Origin: Bacillota bacterium
Lineage (GTDB): Bacteria > Bacillota > Bacilli > Alicyclobacillales > SLC66
Assembly: GCA_021821225.1 (NCBI GenBank)
Contig: JAKACR010000099.1
Location: 1 to 9,278, forward strand
Direction of reading: 5' to 3'
DNA: 9,278 bases
Part shown: in pieces, positions 1 to 5,731 of the stretch
How positions within the stretch are numbered: position 1 is the stretch's first letter
Layout of the letters: each line of letters starts with the position of its first letter
Program-made: the position numbers and the translations under genes
The notes under the pieces: model-generated
Database searches by the model: none
Told to the model about the DNA's origin: nothing
Seen by the model: the letters and a program-made list of their open reading frames with translations, nothing else

Positions 1-100
1 CTGCATCGATCGCCATGGCGACGGCGCGGCTGCCGATCCCCGCGATATCATAGTCGATCTGGACCTGCTCGGGCGTCGTTACGGTGTACTTGTTCGGCAC
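1..100 (-). CDS. RDD-family membrane protein, N-terminal fragment (runs off the left edge)
   Basis: This is the start of a gene on the minus strand, read as GTG at 98-100, with 33 complete codons before the window ends. The peptide opens VPNKYTVTTPEQVQIDYDIA and continues GIGSRAVAMAIDA. The pattern 'TPE.V...Y..AG.GSR..A..ID' is the usual opening of RDD-family membrane proteins, where the Arg of GSR and the Asp of ID lie in the first helix. A purine-rich stretch (GGGGGGA) sits about 7 nt before the GTG, and only 4 nt separate it from the DUF58 stop codon, so it is the next gene of the same operon. RDD proteins often sit beside MoxR/DUF58 genes; their function is poorly known, with transport roles suggested for some. 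Family assignment rests on one short segment plus context. Confidence 0.72.
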   Translation of the reverse strand, partial: MPNKYTVTTPEQVQIDYDIAGIGSRAVAMAIDA

Positions 101-104
101 GGAT

Positions 105-1499
105 TCATCCCCCCATGCGCCGCGTTCGCCAGCTTCTGTTCGTATTCTTGAATCGCACGTACTGCTCAAGGGCCGTAGAAAACAGTTCTTCGCTTGTCTC
201 GACCACCGTGACGCCGCGCGCGCGCAGCCGGCTGCGAAAATCCGCCCGGTCGGCCAGCAGTCCGGCGGCCACGCCGGCGATCACCGCATCGTCCAGCGTC
301 GCCGGCGGATGTTCGACCGTCTCCTGGAGCGCTGTGTCGACGAAAGTCATCACAGCCATCGAATGGCGACTTTCCAGCAAGTGCATATGGCGCTCGAACA
401 GGTCATTGGCAACCAGGTCAGACAAATCCGTAAACAACAGCAGCAGTGAGTGCCGCCTGTGGTGCGCGTACACTTCGTCGGCCAGCAACTGGGGCCCGAC
501 GTACACCGGCTTTGCGGCAAGATTGTACGTGCCGCCCACAATCTCCGCAATTCCGGCGGTCCCCCTGATTCGCCGCAGGTGCAGGTGGACTCTGTCGGAG
601 TAGGCGATGACGCTGACCTCGTCCCCCCGTGCGAGCGCAGCGGAGGCGACCAGCACGAGCGCTTCCAGCGCCAGGTCCAGTCGCGTCTTTCCCGCCTGCT
701 GCACGGCGGCCATTGTGCGACCGCAGTCCAGCGCGAGAATCACGTGTTGGCCGCGCTCCGGCCGGTACACGTTGCGCATGAGCTGGCCGCGTCGCGCGGT
801 TGCGAACCAATTGATCGAACGTGGGTCGTCTCCCGGCGCGTAGTCCCGTATATGCGCAAATTCCGCATGGCCGCTCGCCATCCGGTGCACGGCGTCGCCC
901 GACAGGCGCAGCGCCCGCTGCAACGCGGCGCGCTTGCGCGGGGTCGGTTCGAGATCCGGCCAGACGGGACGGGAGCAGGGCACGCGCATCGTGTACTGGC
1001 GGCGCAGCAAGCCAAGTGGTCCTGTCAGGCGCGCGTGGATGTCGCCGAATACGACATCGCCGCGACGGAGCGGTGTCACGCTGTAGGAAAGACGGTTTTC
1101 TCCGGGCGTCAAGCGTCCCCGGTGAAGAGAAACCACGCTGTCGAGCGCGGCGGGACAATCGTCGCGGACGGCCATGCGGTATGAGAGGCCGTCCGGCATT
1201 TTTCGGTGTCCTGCATGGAGGGACAGAGTGACCCAAACGGTGGAGGATCGGCCGACCAGAAGCCGTTCCACGGTGCGCGCGGCGGCCAGGTCGCGTGCGC
1301 GCGGTAGTGACCGACCGTCAAACGCCAGAGCGACGGACAGACTGAGAGCGGCGGCCGCCATGGCGAACGCCGCCAGGTGCCACCAGCCCCCGACAAAGAC
1401 GATGGCTGCCGCACAGGCGGCGAGAATCGCTGTCCGTCCTGTCGGCGAGAAACTGTTAGCGCGGGACAGCAACGGAAGCCAGAACGTCTTCCACGACAC
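105..1499 (-). CDS. DUF58 (vWA-like) domain membrane protein
   Basis: A 464-residue DUF58 protein. Two hydrophobic segments lie near the N-terminus (about residues 22-38 and 41-60), followed by a beta-rich region. The DUF58 signature follows at about 212-245, reading 'EFAHIRDYAPGDDPRSINW' and then 'ATARRGQLMRNVY'. A vWA-like fold starts at ILALDCGRTM (254-263). The MIDAS-like motif is D-C-G-R-T rather than the classical DxSxS, and a TDLSD segment at 357-361 fits the later metal-site loop. DUF58 proteins are paired with MoxR ATPases and are thought to act as membrane-anchored adaptors. The start is GTG at 1497-1499: an in-frame TGA lies just upstream, and AAGGAG sits about 12 nt before it, which is rather far. 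The gene overlaps the 3' end of moxR by 44 nt, which points to translational coupling. Substrate and partner are inferred from family context only. Confidence 0.93.
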   Translation of the reverse strand: MSWKTFWLPLLSRANSFSPTGRTAILAACAAAIVFVGGWWHLAAFAMAAAALSLSVALAFDGRSLPRARDLAAARTVERLLVGRSSTVWVTLSLHAGHRKMPDGLSYRMAVRDDCPAALDSVVSLHRGRLTPGENRLSYSVTPLRRGDVVFGDIHARLTGPLGLLRRQYTMRVPCSRPVWPDLEPTPRKRAALQRALRLSGDAVHRMASGHAEFAHIRDYAPGDDPRSINWFATARRGQLMRNVYRPERGQHVILALDCGRTMAAVQQAGKTRLDLALEALVLVASAALARGDEVSVIAYSDRVHLHLRRIRGTAGIAEIVGGTYNLAAKPVYVGPQLLADEVYAHHRRHSLLLLFTDLSDLVANDLFERHMHLLESRHSMAVMTFVDTALQETVEHPPATLDDAVIAGVAAGLLADRADFRSRLRARGVTVVETSEELFSTALEQYVRFKNTNRSWRTRRMGG

Positions 1500-2397
1500 G
1501 GTCGGCTGTCACTCCTTCCAGTTCTGCGCCGGGGGTCACGACGATGCGGTGCGCGAGCACCGGGACCGCAACCTGCTTGACATCGTCCGGAGTGACGAAG
1601 TTTCTGCCGGCCATCCGCGCGCATGCGCGCGCCGCCATCAGGAGTGCGGTCGCTGCGCGTGGACTGGCGCCGAGCGCAACGCCCGGCAGTTGGCGCGTGG
1701 CGGTCGCGATCGACGCGATATAAGAAATGACGGCGGGGGAAACCTCCACATTGGCGGTGGTGCGCTGTTCTTGTAGCAAACGCTCGCTGTCTCCGACCGG
1801 CGGCGCCTCTCGCTCCATCTCCCGCTCCGTCATGCGAGCGATGTGCGCAGGCTCAAACGACGACAGCATGTCGCATTCCGCCTGCAGTTCCGGATAGGAC
1901 ATCGCGATTTTCATCAGGAAGCGGTCGAGTTGCGCTTCGGGCAGTGGGTAGGTTCCCTCGTATTCGACAGGGTTTTGCGTCGCTACGACGAAAAATGGGT
2001 ACGGCAGGCGGAGACTCTGACCGTACAGCGTCACCTGCCCCTCCTCCATGGCCTCCAGCATGGCCGCCTGCGTCTTGGGAGGGGTGCGGTTGATTTCGTC
2101 CGCCAGTACGATGTTCGCGAATACGGGACCGCGTTCCACGCGAAATGTGCCCTCGCGCATGTCGTACAGCACGCTGCCGAGTACGTCGCTCGGCAGCATA
2201 TCCGGCGTGAACTGGATGCGCGCCGAACTGACGCCGAGCGCGACTGCCAGGCTTTTGGCAAGGCGTGTCTTGCCGATGCCGGGGACTCCTTCCAGCAGGA
2301 CATGGCCGCCCGCCAGCAGGGCGATCAACAGGAGTTCGACCGCTTTTTCCTGGCCTGTCACACGTTCCTGGAGACGGGTTTTCAGTGCTTCGATCAT
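1456..2397 (-). CDS. MoxR-family AAA+ ATPase
   Basis: A 313-residue protein of normal MoxR length, and the ATP-driven partner of the downstream DUF58 protein. Visible motifs are Walker A GVPGIGKT (37-44), Walker B NIVLADE (95-101) followed by INRTPPKTQAAMLEAMEE, sensor 1 ATQNP (139-143), the 'YPLPEAQLDRF' segment (150-160) and sensor 2 GASPRAA (243-249). The C-terminal lid includes FVTPDDV. All catalytic residues expected of an active ATPase are present. MoxR proteins are chaperone-like ATPases that assemble or activate other proteins together with vWA-domain adaptors. The ATG at 2395-2397 gives the expected N-terminus (MIEALKTRLQ...VTGQEKAV). The upstream SD is modest (AGGA, about 9 nt away). 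The gene follows a 242-bp non-coding gap with its own promoter-like sequence, so it may be transcribed separately from the DUF4350 gene. Confidence 0.96.
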   Translation of the reverse strand: MIEALKTRLQERVTGQEKAVELLLIALLAGGHVLLEGVPGIGKTRLAKSLAVALGVSSARIQFTPDMLPSDVLGSVLYDMREGTFRVERGPVFANIVLADEINRTPPKTQAAMLEAMEEGQVTLYGQSLRLPYPFFVVATQNPVEYEGTYPLPEAQLDRFLMKIAMSYPELQAECDMLSSFEPAHIARMTEREMEREAPPVGDSERLLQEQRTTANVEVSPAVISYIASIATATRQLPGVALGASPRAATALLMAARACARMAGRNFVTPDDVKQVAVPVLAHRIVVTPGAELEGVTADRVVEDVLASVAVPR

Positions 2398-2639
2398 CGG
2401 ATTCAGTCCTATCTTGAAAATATTATCATCTGCCAGTCGTCGTCATTCCCTTTGCGCCTGCTCGGACATCGCTGGCGCTAAACTCGCGACGAGCAAAGGG
2501 GATGACGACGCGCCAGCGAACCTTGTCCATGGCGCGAAACTCGCCGGGCACAGGGCAGAGCGGTGACCCAGAAACCTGGAGACCTGCCCCGTCGCACAAC
2601 CCCTTGGGCGCAGGACGCAACGCCGTGATTCGGCACATT
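2398..2639 (-). other. 242-bp non-coding gap with interleaved inverted repeats, between the DUF4350 gene and moxR
   Basis: No convincing gene is seen here. The region holds an 18-bp inverted repeat with one mismatch (2438-2455 with 2493-2510; one arm CGTCGTCATTCCCTTTGC). A second, 9-bp inverted repeat, CGCTGGCGC / GCGCCAGCG (2470-2478 with 2510-2518), can be lengthened by GGAC/GTCC (2464-2467 with 2525-2528). The second pair starts inside the loop of the first and closes outside it, so the two either form a pseudoknot or exclude each other. A direct repeat GGCGCTAAACTCGCG / GGCGCGAAACTCGCC (2474-2488, 2531-2545; 13 of 15 match) lies in the same stretch. There is no U-tract after the stems, so an ordinary intrinsic terminator is unlikely. 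It could be an attenuator, a small RNA, or a regulator-binding region. Confidence 0.5.
2420..2428 (-). promoter_or_regulatory. Possible extended -10 promoter for moxR-DUF58-RDD
   Basis: On the minus strand TGATAATAT provides TG, one base, then a TAATAT hexamer (2425-2420). This is an AT-rich island in GC-rich DNA. It would place the start of transcription near 2413, about 15 nt before the moxR ATG. No convincing -35 is seen at the right spacing, so the call depends on the extended -10 alone. Confidence 0.4.
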
Positions 2640-3845
2640 TCATTCTGTTGGGGGTGGTGAGCCGATATCATGGCCGTCTTGCGAGAGACGAGAGAGCACG
2701 TCGCGGGCCTTGCGCAGATAGGCGTGAGCCCGCAGAGGGCTTCCATCCGCCCGCTCACCGTCATCGGCCCGCTGCGACGCGGGCGGTTCCCGGCTTGCGC
2801 GGCGGTGCGCCGCCAGATGATGGAGATTCTCCAGCAGTTCGCGATAGTCGCCGCGCTTGCGGTAATGTCGCGCCAGCGCAGTGACAAGCGCCAGGTTGGC
2901 GGGCGGCGGCGCTGTCTCCTCTTCGGCGACGGCGCCCAATCTGCGCCCGCGCGACCAGATGTACAGAACAATCGAGCTTGCGATCAACACGAGCGCAAAG
3001 TTCGCCCATGGGCCGAGCAACGGCAGGATGCCCGGCACGAGCGCATATCCGTGCACGGTTTCGGCAAAACCTGTGCTGTACAGCCATGGTTTCAGCAGGA
3101 ACAGCAGGACGCCCAGATTGTCCTGCCCGGCGATTGCACGGTTGTATGCGATGGACGGAACGGTCAGCACCGTGACGGAACCTGAACCGATCCTGCGTGT
3201 CACGCCGACCACGGACGGATGCCGGCCCTCCGGAGAGAGCATCCATCTGCCGTCCGTCATTCTCCAGCCCGTCAGGGTCGGCGCCTGCGGCAAAGAACTG
3301 ACATGCCATCGCGTGGTTCCCGATGTCTGCGGCGCTCTGCCGGGCGGCACAAATGAAAGCTGGGTCGCGGCGCCGCTTAGAAGGATTGTCCGCTGACGCG
3401 CGCGGTTTTGCGCCGTGTCTGCCCGAGCCGCGCCCGAACGCACGCCCGGCGGCGCCAGGCGTGCCGCGTGCCACTGGAGACCCAGCGCGGCGACAAGGGG
3501 GGTCCTGTGATCGGTCAATTCAATCACACGGTATCCCCGGCGCGCGAGTTGCAGCCACTGGTCGGTTGTTCGCGTCGAATCATCCTGCTGTGGTTCGATG
3601 ATCAGGAGATTTTTCGGCGTCGCGGGCCACTTTGCGAGTGCCGCCGGTTCAAGCCGCAGGTGAACGGCGCCTGCGGCGGGTTTCTGCGCGAGCAACTGAA
3701 ACAGGGCCATGGCGCCGTTTGGCGCGGCGCTGTACGATGTTCCCGCAGGTTGACTCACTTGCGGAGCGGGGGCCGCAAACAGCGCGCTGAGCGCGTACAA
3801 GGCGAGCAAAAGGACGATCCACAGCGCCAGACGGGAGCGTTTCAA
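2640..3845 (-). CDS. DUF4350 domain membrane protein
   Basis: A 401-residue protein. TM helix 1 (about 6-24, LALWIVLLLALYALSALFA) is followed by a large region (about 30-275) presumably outside the membrane. TM helix 2 lies at about 280-297, and a charged C-terminal tail of about 100 residues follows. The outer part has the DUF4350 layout. 'SYSAAPNGAMALFQLL' resembles the S..N...GT.AL...L opening, 'NLLIIEP' begins a Rossmann-like sheet, and GSGSVTVLTVPS and NLGVLLFLL follow, as in GATase-like DUF4350 folds. The start is TTG at 3843-3845, supported by a strong GGAGGTGAT upstream and by a TTGA overlap with the DUF4129 stop codon, a typical coupled start. This family sits with MoxR/DUF58/DUF4129 genes in many bacteria; its activity is unknown. 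The tail contains 'RHYRKRGDYRELLENL', a helical segment that may bind a cytoplasmic partner. Confidence 0.85.
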   Translation of the reverse strand: MKRSRLALWIVLLLALYALSALFAAPAPQVSQPAGTSYSAAPNGAMALFQLLAQKPAAGAVHLRLEPAALAKWPATPKNLLIIEPQQDDSTRTTDQWLQLARRGYRVIELTDHRTPLVAALGLQWHAARLAPPGVRSGAARADTAQNRARQRTILLSGAATQLSFVPPGRAPQTSGTTRWHVSSLPQAPTLTGWRMTDGRWMLSPEGRHPSVVGVTRRIGSGSVTVLTVPSIAYNRAIAGQDNLGVLLFLLKPWLYSTGFAETVHGYALVPGILPLLGPWANFALVLIASSIVLYIWSRGRRLGAVAEEETAPPPANLALVTALARHYRKRGDYRELLENLHHLAAHRRASREPPASQRADDGERADGSPLRAHAYLRKARDVLSRLSQDGHDIGSPPPTE

Positions 3846-4453
3846 GCCGGATCACCTCCGACAAGCAGTGCGGCCACGCGATCGCGTATGCGTTGCGCCA
3901 TTGCGGCGGCGTCGGCCGCCGGAGCGCTGTACCACAGGATGTCGCAGTCTGCGGCAATCGCCTGCAACTTGCCCGCCTCCGACAGATGGCTCTGAAACAG
4001 CGCGCGCACATACTCGCCGTTCGTCCTGTCGGCCCCCGGCCGGATGTGGCCTTCCTGTGCCAGGTGAGTGAGCGCCGCGCGAAAAAGCAGGCGGCTTGCC
4101 TCGATTTCGTCTCCGGCCCGCAACAATTCGTCCGCGAGCAAAAGCCATTGCGTGGCGGCGAGGGGGCGGGATCCGTCCGCGTGCGACTGTGCCGCCCGGT
4201 TCACCCGCGGATTGAAAGTCAGCCTGCGAAAAAAAAGCAGCGCGGCGCCAAGGGCGACGGCCAGCATCACATATCCGGCCACCCGTGGTACGGAGGTGTG
4301 GGGGACGTGAAAGATGAAAATATGAACGGCAATCCAGTGCCATACGGCTTGCAGCAGTCCGCCGAACAGCGGGCGGCGGATCTGTGGATGATAGGCGGGT
4401 TCTGCCAGGATGGCGTGCAGCCGCTCCCGCCAGAGTGTGTCATCCGGCGCCAT
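3842..4453 (-). CDS. DUF4129 domain membrane protein
   Basis: A 203-residue protein if read from ATG at 4451-4453, or 207 residues from GTG at 4463-4465. The ATG is preferred because GGTGA lies 8 nt before it, while the GTG has no clear SD. The protein has an N-terminal amphipathic stretch, one or two hydrophobic segments (about 37-50 and 57-75), and then a soluble C-terminal DUF4129 domain. That domain contains 'ADELLRAGDEIEASRLLFRA', the 'RTNGEYVRAL' motif (the counterpart of the family's T..E...RL) and 'DILWYS' (the counterpart of the F...WYG motif). DUF4129 also occurs as the C-terminal part of transglutaminase-like proteins in MoxR clusters. The gene ends within the TTG start of the DUF4350 gene and begins within or just after the upstream gene's stop codon, so the three are coupled. 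Function unknown. Confidence 0.86.
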   Translation of the reverse strand: MAPDDTLWRERLHAILAEPAYHPQIRRPLFGGLLQAVWHWIAVHIFIFHVPHTSVPRVAGYVMLAVALGAALLFFRRLTFNPRVNRAAQSHADGSRPLAATQWLLLADELLRAGDEIEASRLLFRAALTHLAQEGHIRPGADRTNGEYVRALFQSHLSEAGKLQAIAADCDILWYSAPAADAAAMAQRIRDRVAALLVGGDPA

Positions 4454-4454
4454 A

Positions 4455-5396
4455 TCACGCGTCACCCGAACCGGCCTGCAATTCGAGGTCGTATCCCTCG
4501 CGCCTGATCCGCAGGTCGATGTACAGGTTGGTCAGAAGCAGGCGCAGCAGCGGGGCGAGCACGATGCTGATCAGACCGATGGCAAGCACCTGCACTGGAC
4601 CGGTCGGCACAAAGTGCGTGATCAGCGCGTACAGTCCGACATTTGCGAATCCGAGCACCAACTGGGCCAGCAAAACGATGCCGAACAGGCGCCAGAAGGA
4701 ACCTTTGCTCAGAAACCACGACCGTTTGATCGCCTTCCAGTTGCGCTCTCCCTCCAGCACGACGGAAAGGAAGACGAAGATGAGCCGGATCGACAGCCAG
4801 ACAATGAAGACGAGCAGCGTGAGGTAAGCGAGCACCATGATCAGAATGATCACCGCGGACAGTCCGGTCACCGCGTGAAGTGCGACACTGAGCGCGGTGA
4901 GTCCCGCAAAGGCGAGAACGACCGCGATGAGAGCCGCTGTTCCCAGACCGACGAGCAGCCACAGCGTCGACAGGTAGGCGCCCCAGCGGCGGCTGGATTT
5001 GCCGATGTATTGCCAGACACTGCCCTGCATGCGCTGTTCGACAAGCGTATCGCGCGCGATCAGATAATAGACGCCGTTTGACAGAGGAACGACCACGTTC
5101 ATGGAAATGAGCATCAGGACGATTTCTACGACGGCGTACGATGTAATCGCCGCCATGCTGCGTGGATGATGGCTGAGGGCGGCGAATACATTCGGGAAAG
5201 AACCCGGCTGGGTTGGCGTCAGCAGATTTTGCAGTACGGTCGCGGGCAGCAGGGTGCTGAGCCATGCGCCAAGTACGGTCATGGGGGCGAGAAAGACGAG
5301 ACTGACGAGAAAAAGCGGGACAAAGTAGTCCCGGTATTGCCGGAATACATCGTCAAGAACAGCGTCGAAAGCGCGCACGCGAACATGGTGTGGCAC
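4455..5396 (-). CDS. Multi-pass membrane protein, GDPD-membrane-domain/YciC-like
   Basis: A 313-residue hydrophobic protein with about six or seven membrane helices (near 24-46, 83-104, 140-165, 178-213, 236-262 and 268-290). The segments 'EGERNWKAIKRSWFLSKGSF' and 'LYIDLRIRREGYDLE' near the C-terminus are characteristic of membrane proteins related to the membrane domain of glycerophosphodiester phosphodiesterases. No phosphodiesterase catalytic domain is present, so enzyme activity is not suggested. The start is GTG at 5394-5396, with a perfect AAGGAGG 7 nt upstream. The reading frame stays open upstream to 5576, but that stretch is the structured leader and has no SD, so the longer version is rejected. 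It is the first gene of the minus-strand block and overlaps or abuts the DUF4129 gene. Its role is probably scaffolding or transport in the same envelope-related system; this is inference. Confidence 0.85.
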   Translation of the reverse strand: MPHHVRVRAFDAVLDDVFRQYRDYFVPLFLVSLVFLAPMTVLGAWLSTLLPATVLQNLLTPTQPGSFPNVFAALSHHPRSMAAITSYAVVEIVLMLISMNVVVPLSNGVYYLIARDTLVEQRMQGSVWQYIGKSSRRWGAYLSTLWLLVGLGTAALIAVVLAFAGLTALSVALHAVTGLSAVIILIMVLAYLTLLVFIVWLSIRLIFVFLSVVLEGERNWKAIKRSWFLSKGSFWRLFGIVLLAQLVLGFANVGLYALITHFVPTGPVQVLAIGLISIVLAPLLRLLLTNLYIDLRIRREGYDLELQAGSGDA

Positions 5397-5403
5397 TGAA
5401 AAA

Positions 5404-5410
5404 CCTCCTT
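5404..5410 (-). promoter_or_regulatory. Strong ribosome binding site abutting the leader structure
   Basis: AAGGAGG on the minus strand, 7 nt before the GTG at 5396. It decides the start of the membrane-protein gene. It begins directly after the 3' arm of the large inverted repeat, with no intervening bases, so the fold of the leader could affect ribosome access. CCTC inside the leader's first internal loop (5514-5511) is complementary to GAGG of this site. Confidence 0.85.
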
Positions 5411-5532
5411 GGGGAGCTGTGATAAACCAAATTACGGCAGGCAAGTAACCGTAGATCGTGCGTTTGACTGATGCCTCAAACGCACGATCTGGAATTAGAT
5501 CGCCTGCGAAGAGGACTTTATCACAGCTCCCC
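5411..5532 (-). ncRNA. Candidate structured leader RNA with three nested stems
   Basis: Read on the minus strand this 122-nt element folds on paper into one long rod. The outer stem is 16 bp and perfect, GGGGAGCTGTGATAAA (5532-5517) with its complement (5426-5411). A first internal loop of 9 and 10 nt follows. The middle stem is 6 bp, GCAGGC/GCCTGC (5507-5502 with 5442-5437), and a second internal loop of 11 and 10 nt follows it. The inner stem is 15 bp and perfect, AGATCGTGCGTTTGA (5490-5476 with 5467-5453), closed by an 8-nt loop, GGCATCAG. The element lies in the putative 5' leader of the membrane-protein gene, right before its ribosome binding site. I do not recognise it as a known riboswitch class. 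A palindromic mobile element (MITE-like) inserted in the leader, or a DNA-level operator pair, are the main alternatives. Confidence 0.5.
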
Positions 5533-5556
5533 TTGATCCACCGCGGCGATTCACGA

Positions 5557-5589
5557 CCGACGCGAAACCGGCGCACAAATTCGCGTCGG
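5557..5589 (-). other. Hairpin early in the leader
   Basis: Perfect 10-bp inverted repeat CCGACGCGAA / TTCGCGTCGG (5557-5566 and 5580-5589) with a 13-nt loop. It falls between the predicted promoter and the large nested element, about 20-55 nt into the transcript. No U-tract follows on the minus strand, so it is not an obvious terminator. Confidence 0.6.
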
Positions 5590-5617
5590 CAAGCGGCGCA
5601 TGGGGTGAGCTGCCAAC

Positions 5618-5626
5618 ATTATACCA
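5618..5626 (-). promoter_or_regulatory. Extended -10 promoter of the membrane-protein/DUF4129/DUF4350 operon
   Basis: TGGTATAAT on the minus strand gives a consensus TATAAT (5623-5618) with an extended TGn. The start of transcription would be near 5611, giving a leader of about 215 nt before the GTG at 5396. The -35 region (around 5641-5649, ACGACATTT) is weak or badly spaced, which is common with an extended -10. Confidence 0.65.
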
Positions 5627-5683
5627 GAATCAGCAGCGCGAAATGTCGTATAACGCGGGTTTTCGTTTCCACTTCGCCAGCGT

Positions 5684-5689
5684 TATACT
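5684..5689 (+). promoter_or_regulatory. Probable -10 element for trxB
   Basis: TATACT on the plus strand places transcription start near 5696, about 36 nt before the trxB ATG. The best-spaced -35 is poor (TTTCGT at 5661-5666, 17-nt spacer). It lies about 60 bp from the divergent -10 on the other strand, so the two promoters share a regulatory region. Confidence 0.45.
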
Positions 5690-5731
5690 GTGGGTGTGAG
5701 TCGATTCATTCGGTGGACACAGGAGAGGTTG

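Noticed and set aside
450..1184. 244-codon plus-strand open frame opposite the DUF58 gene
   Set aside because: The composition is Arg/Gly/His-rich, no domain is seen, and it lies fully antisense to a well-supported gene.
2443..2643. 66-codon minus-strand open frame in the gap before moxR
   Set aside because: It has no good ribosome binding site, no recognisable domain and a biased Arg/Ala/Ser composition. The sequence is better explained by the inverted repeats.
5397..5576. 60-codon N-terminal extension of the membrane-protein gene
   Set aside because: The extension runs through the nested inverted repeat, has no ribosome binding site at its GTG, and a perfect AAGGAGG lies 7 nt before the GTG at 5396.
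5551..5601. Possible 16-residue leader peptide (ATG at 5601, TGA at 5551, minus strand) in the operon leader
   Set aside because: No ribosome binding site precedes it, and there is no run of identical regulatory codons. It also overlaps the 5557-5589 hairpin, so it is probably chance.
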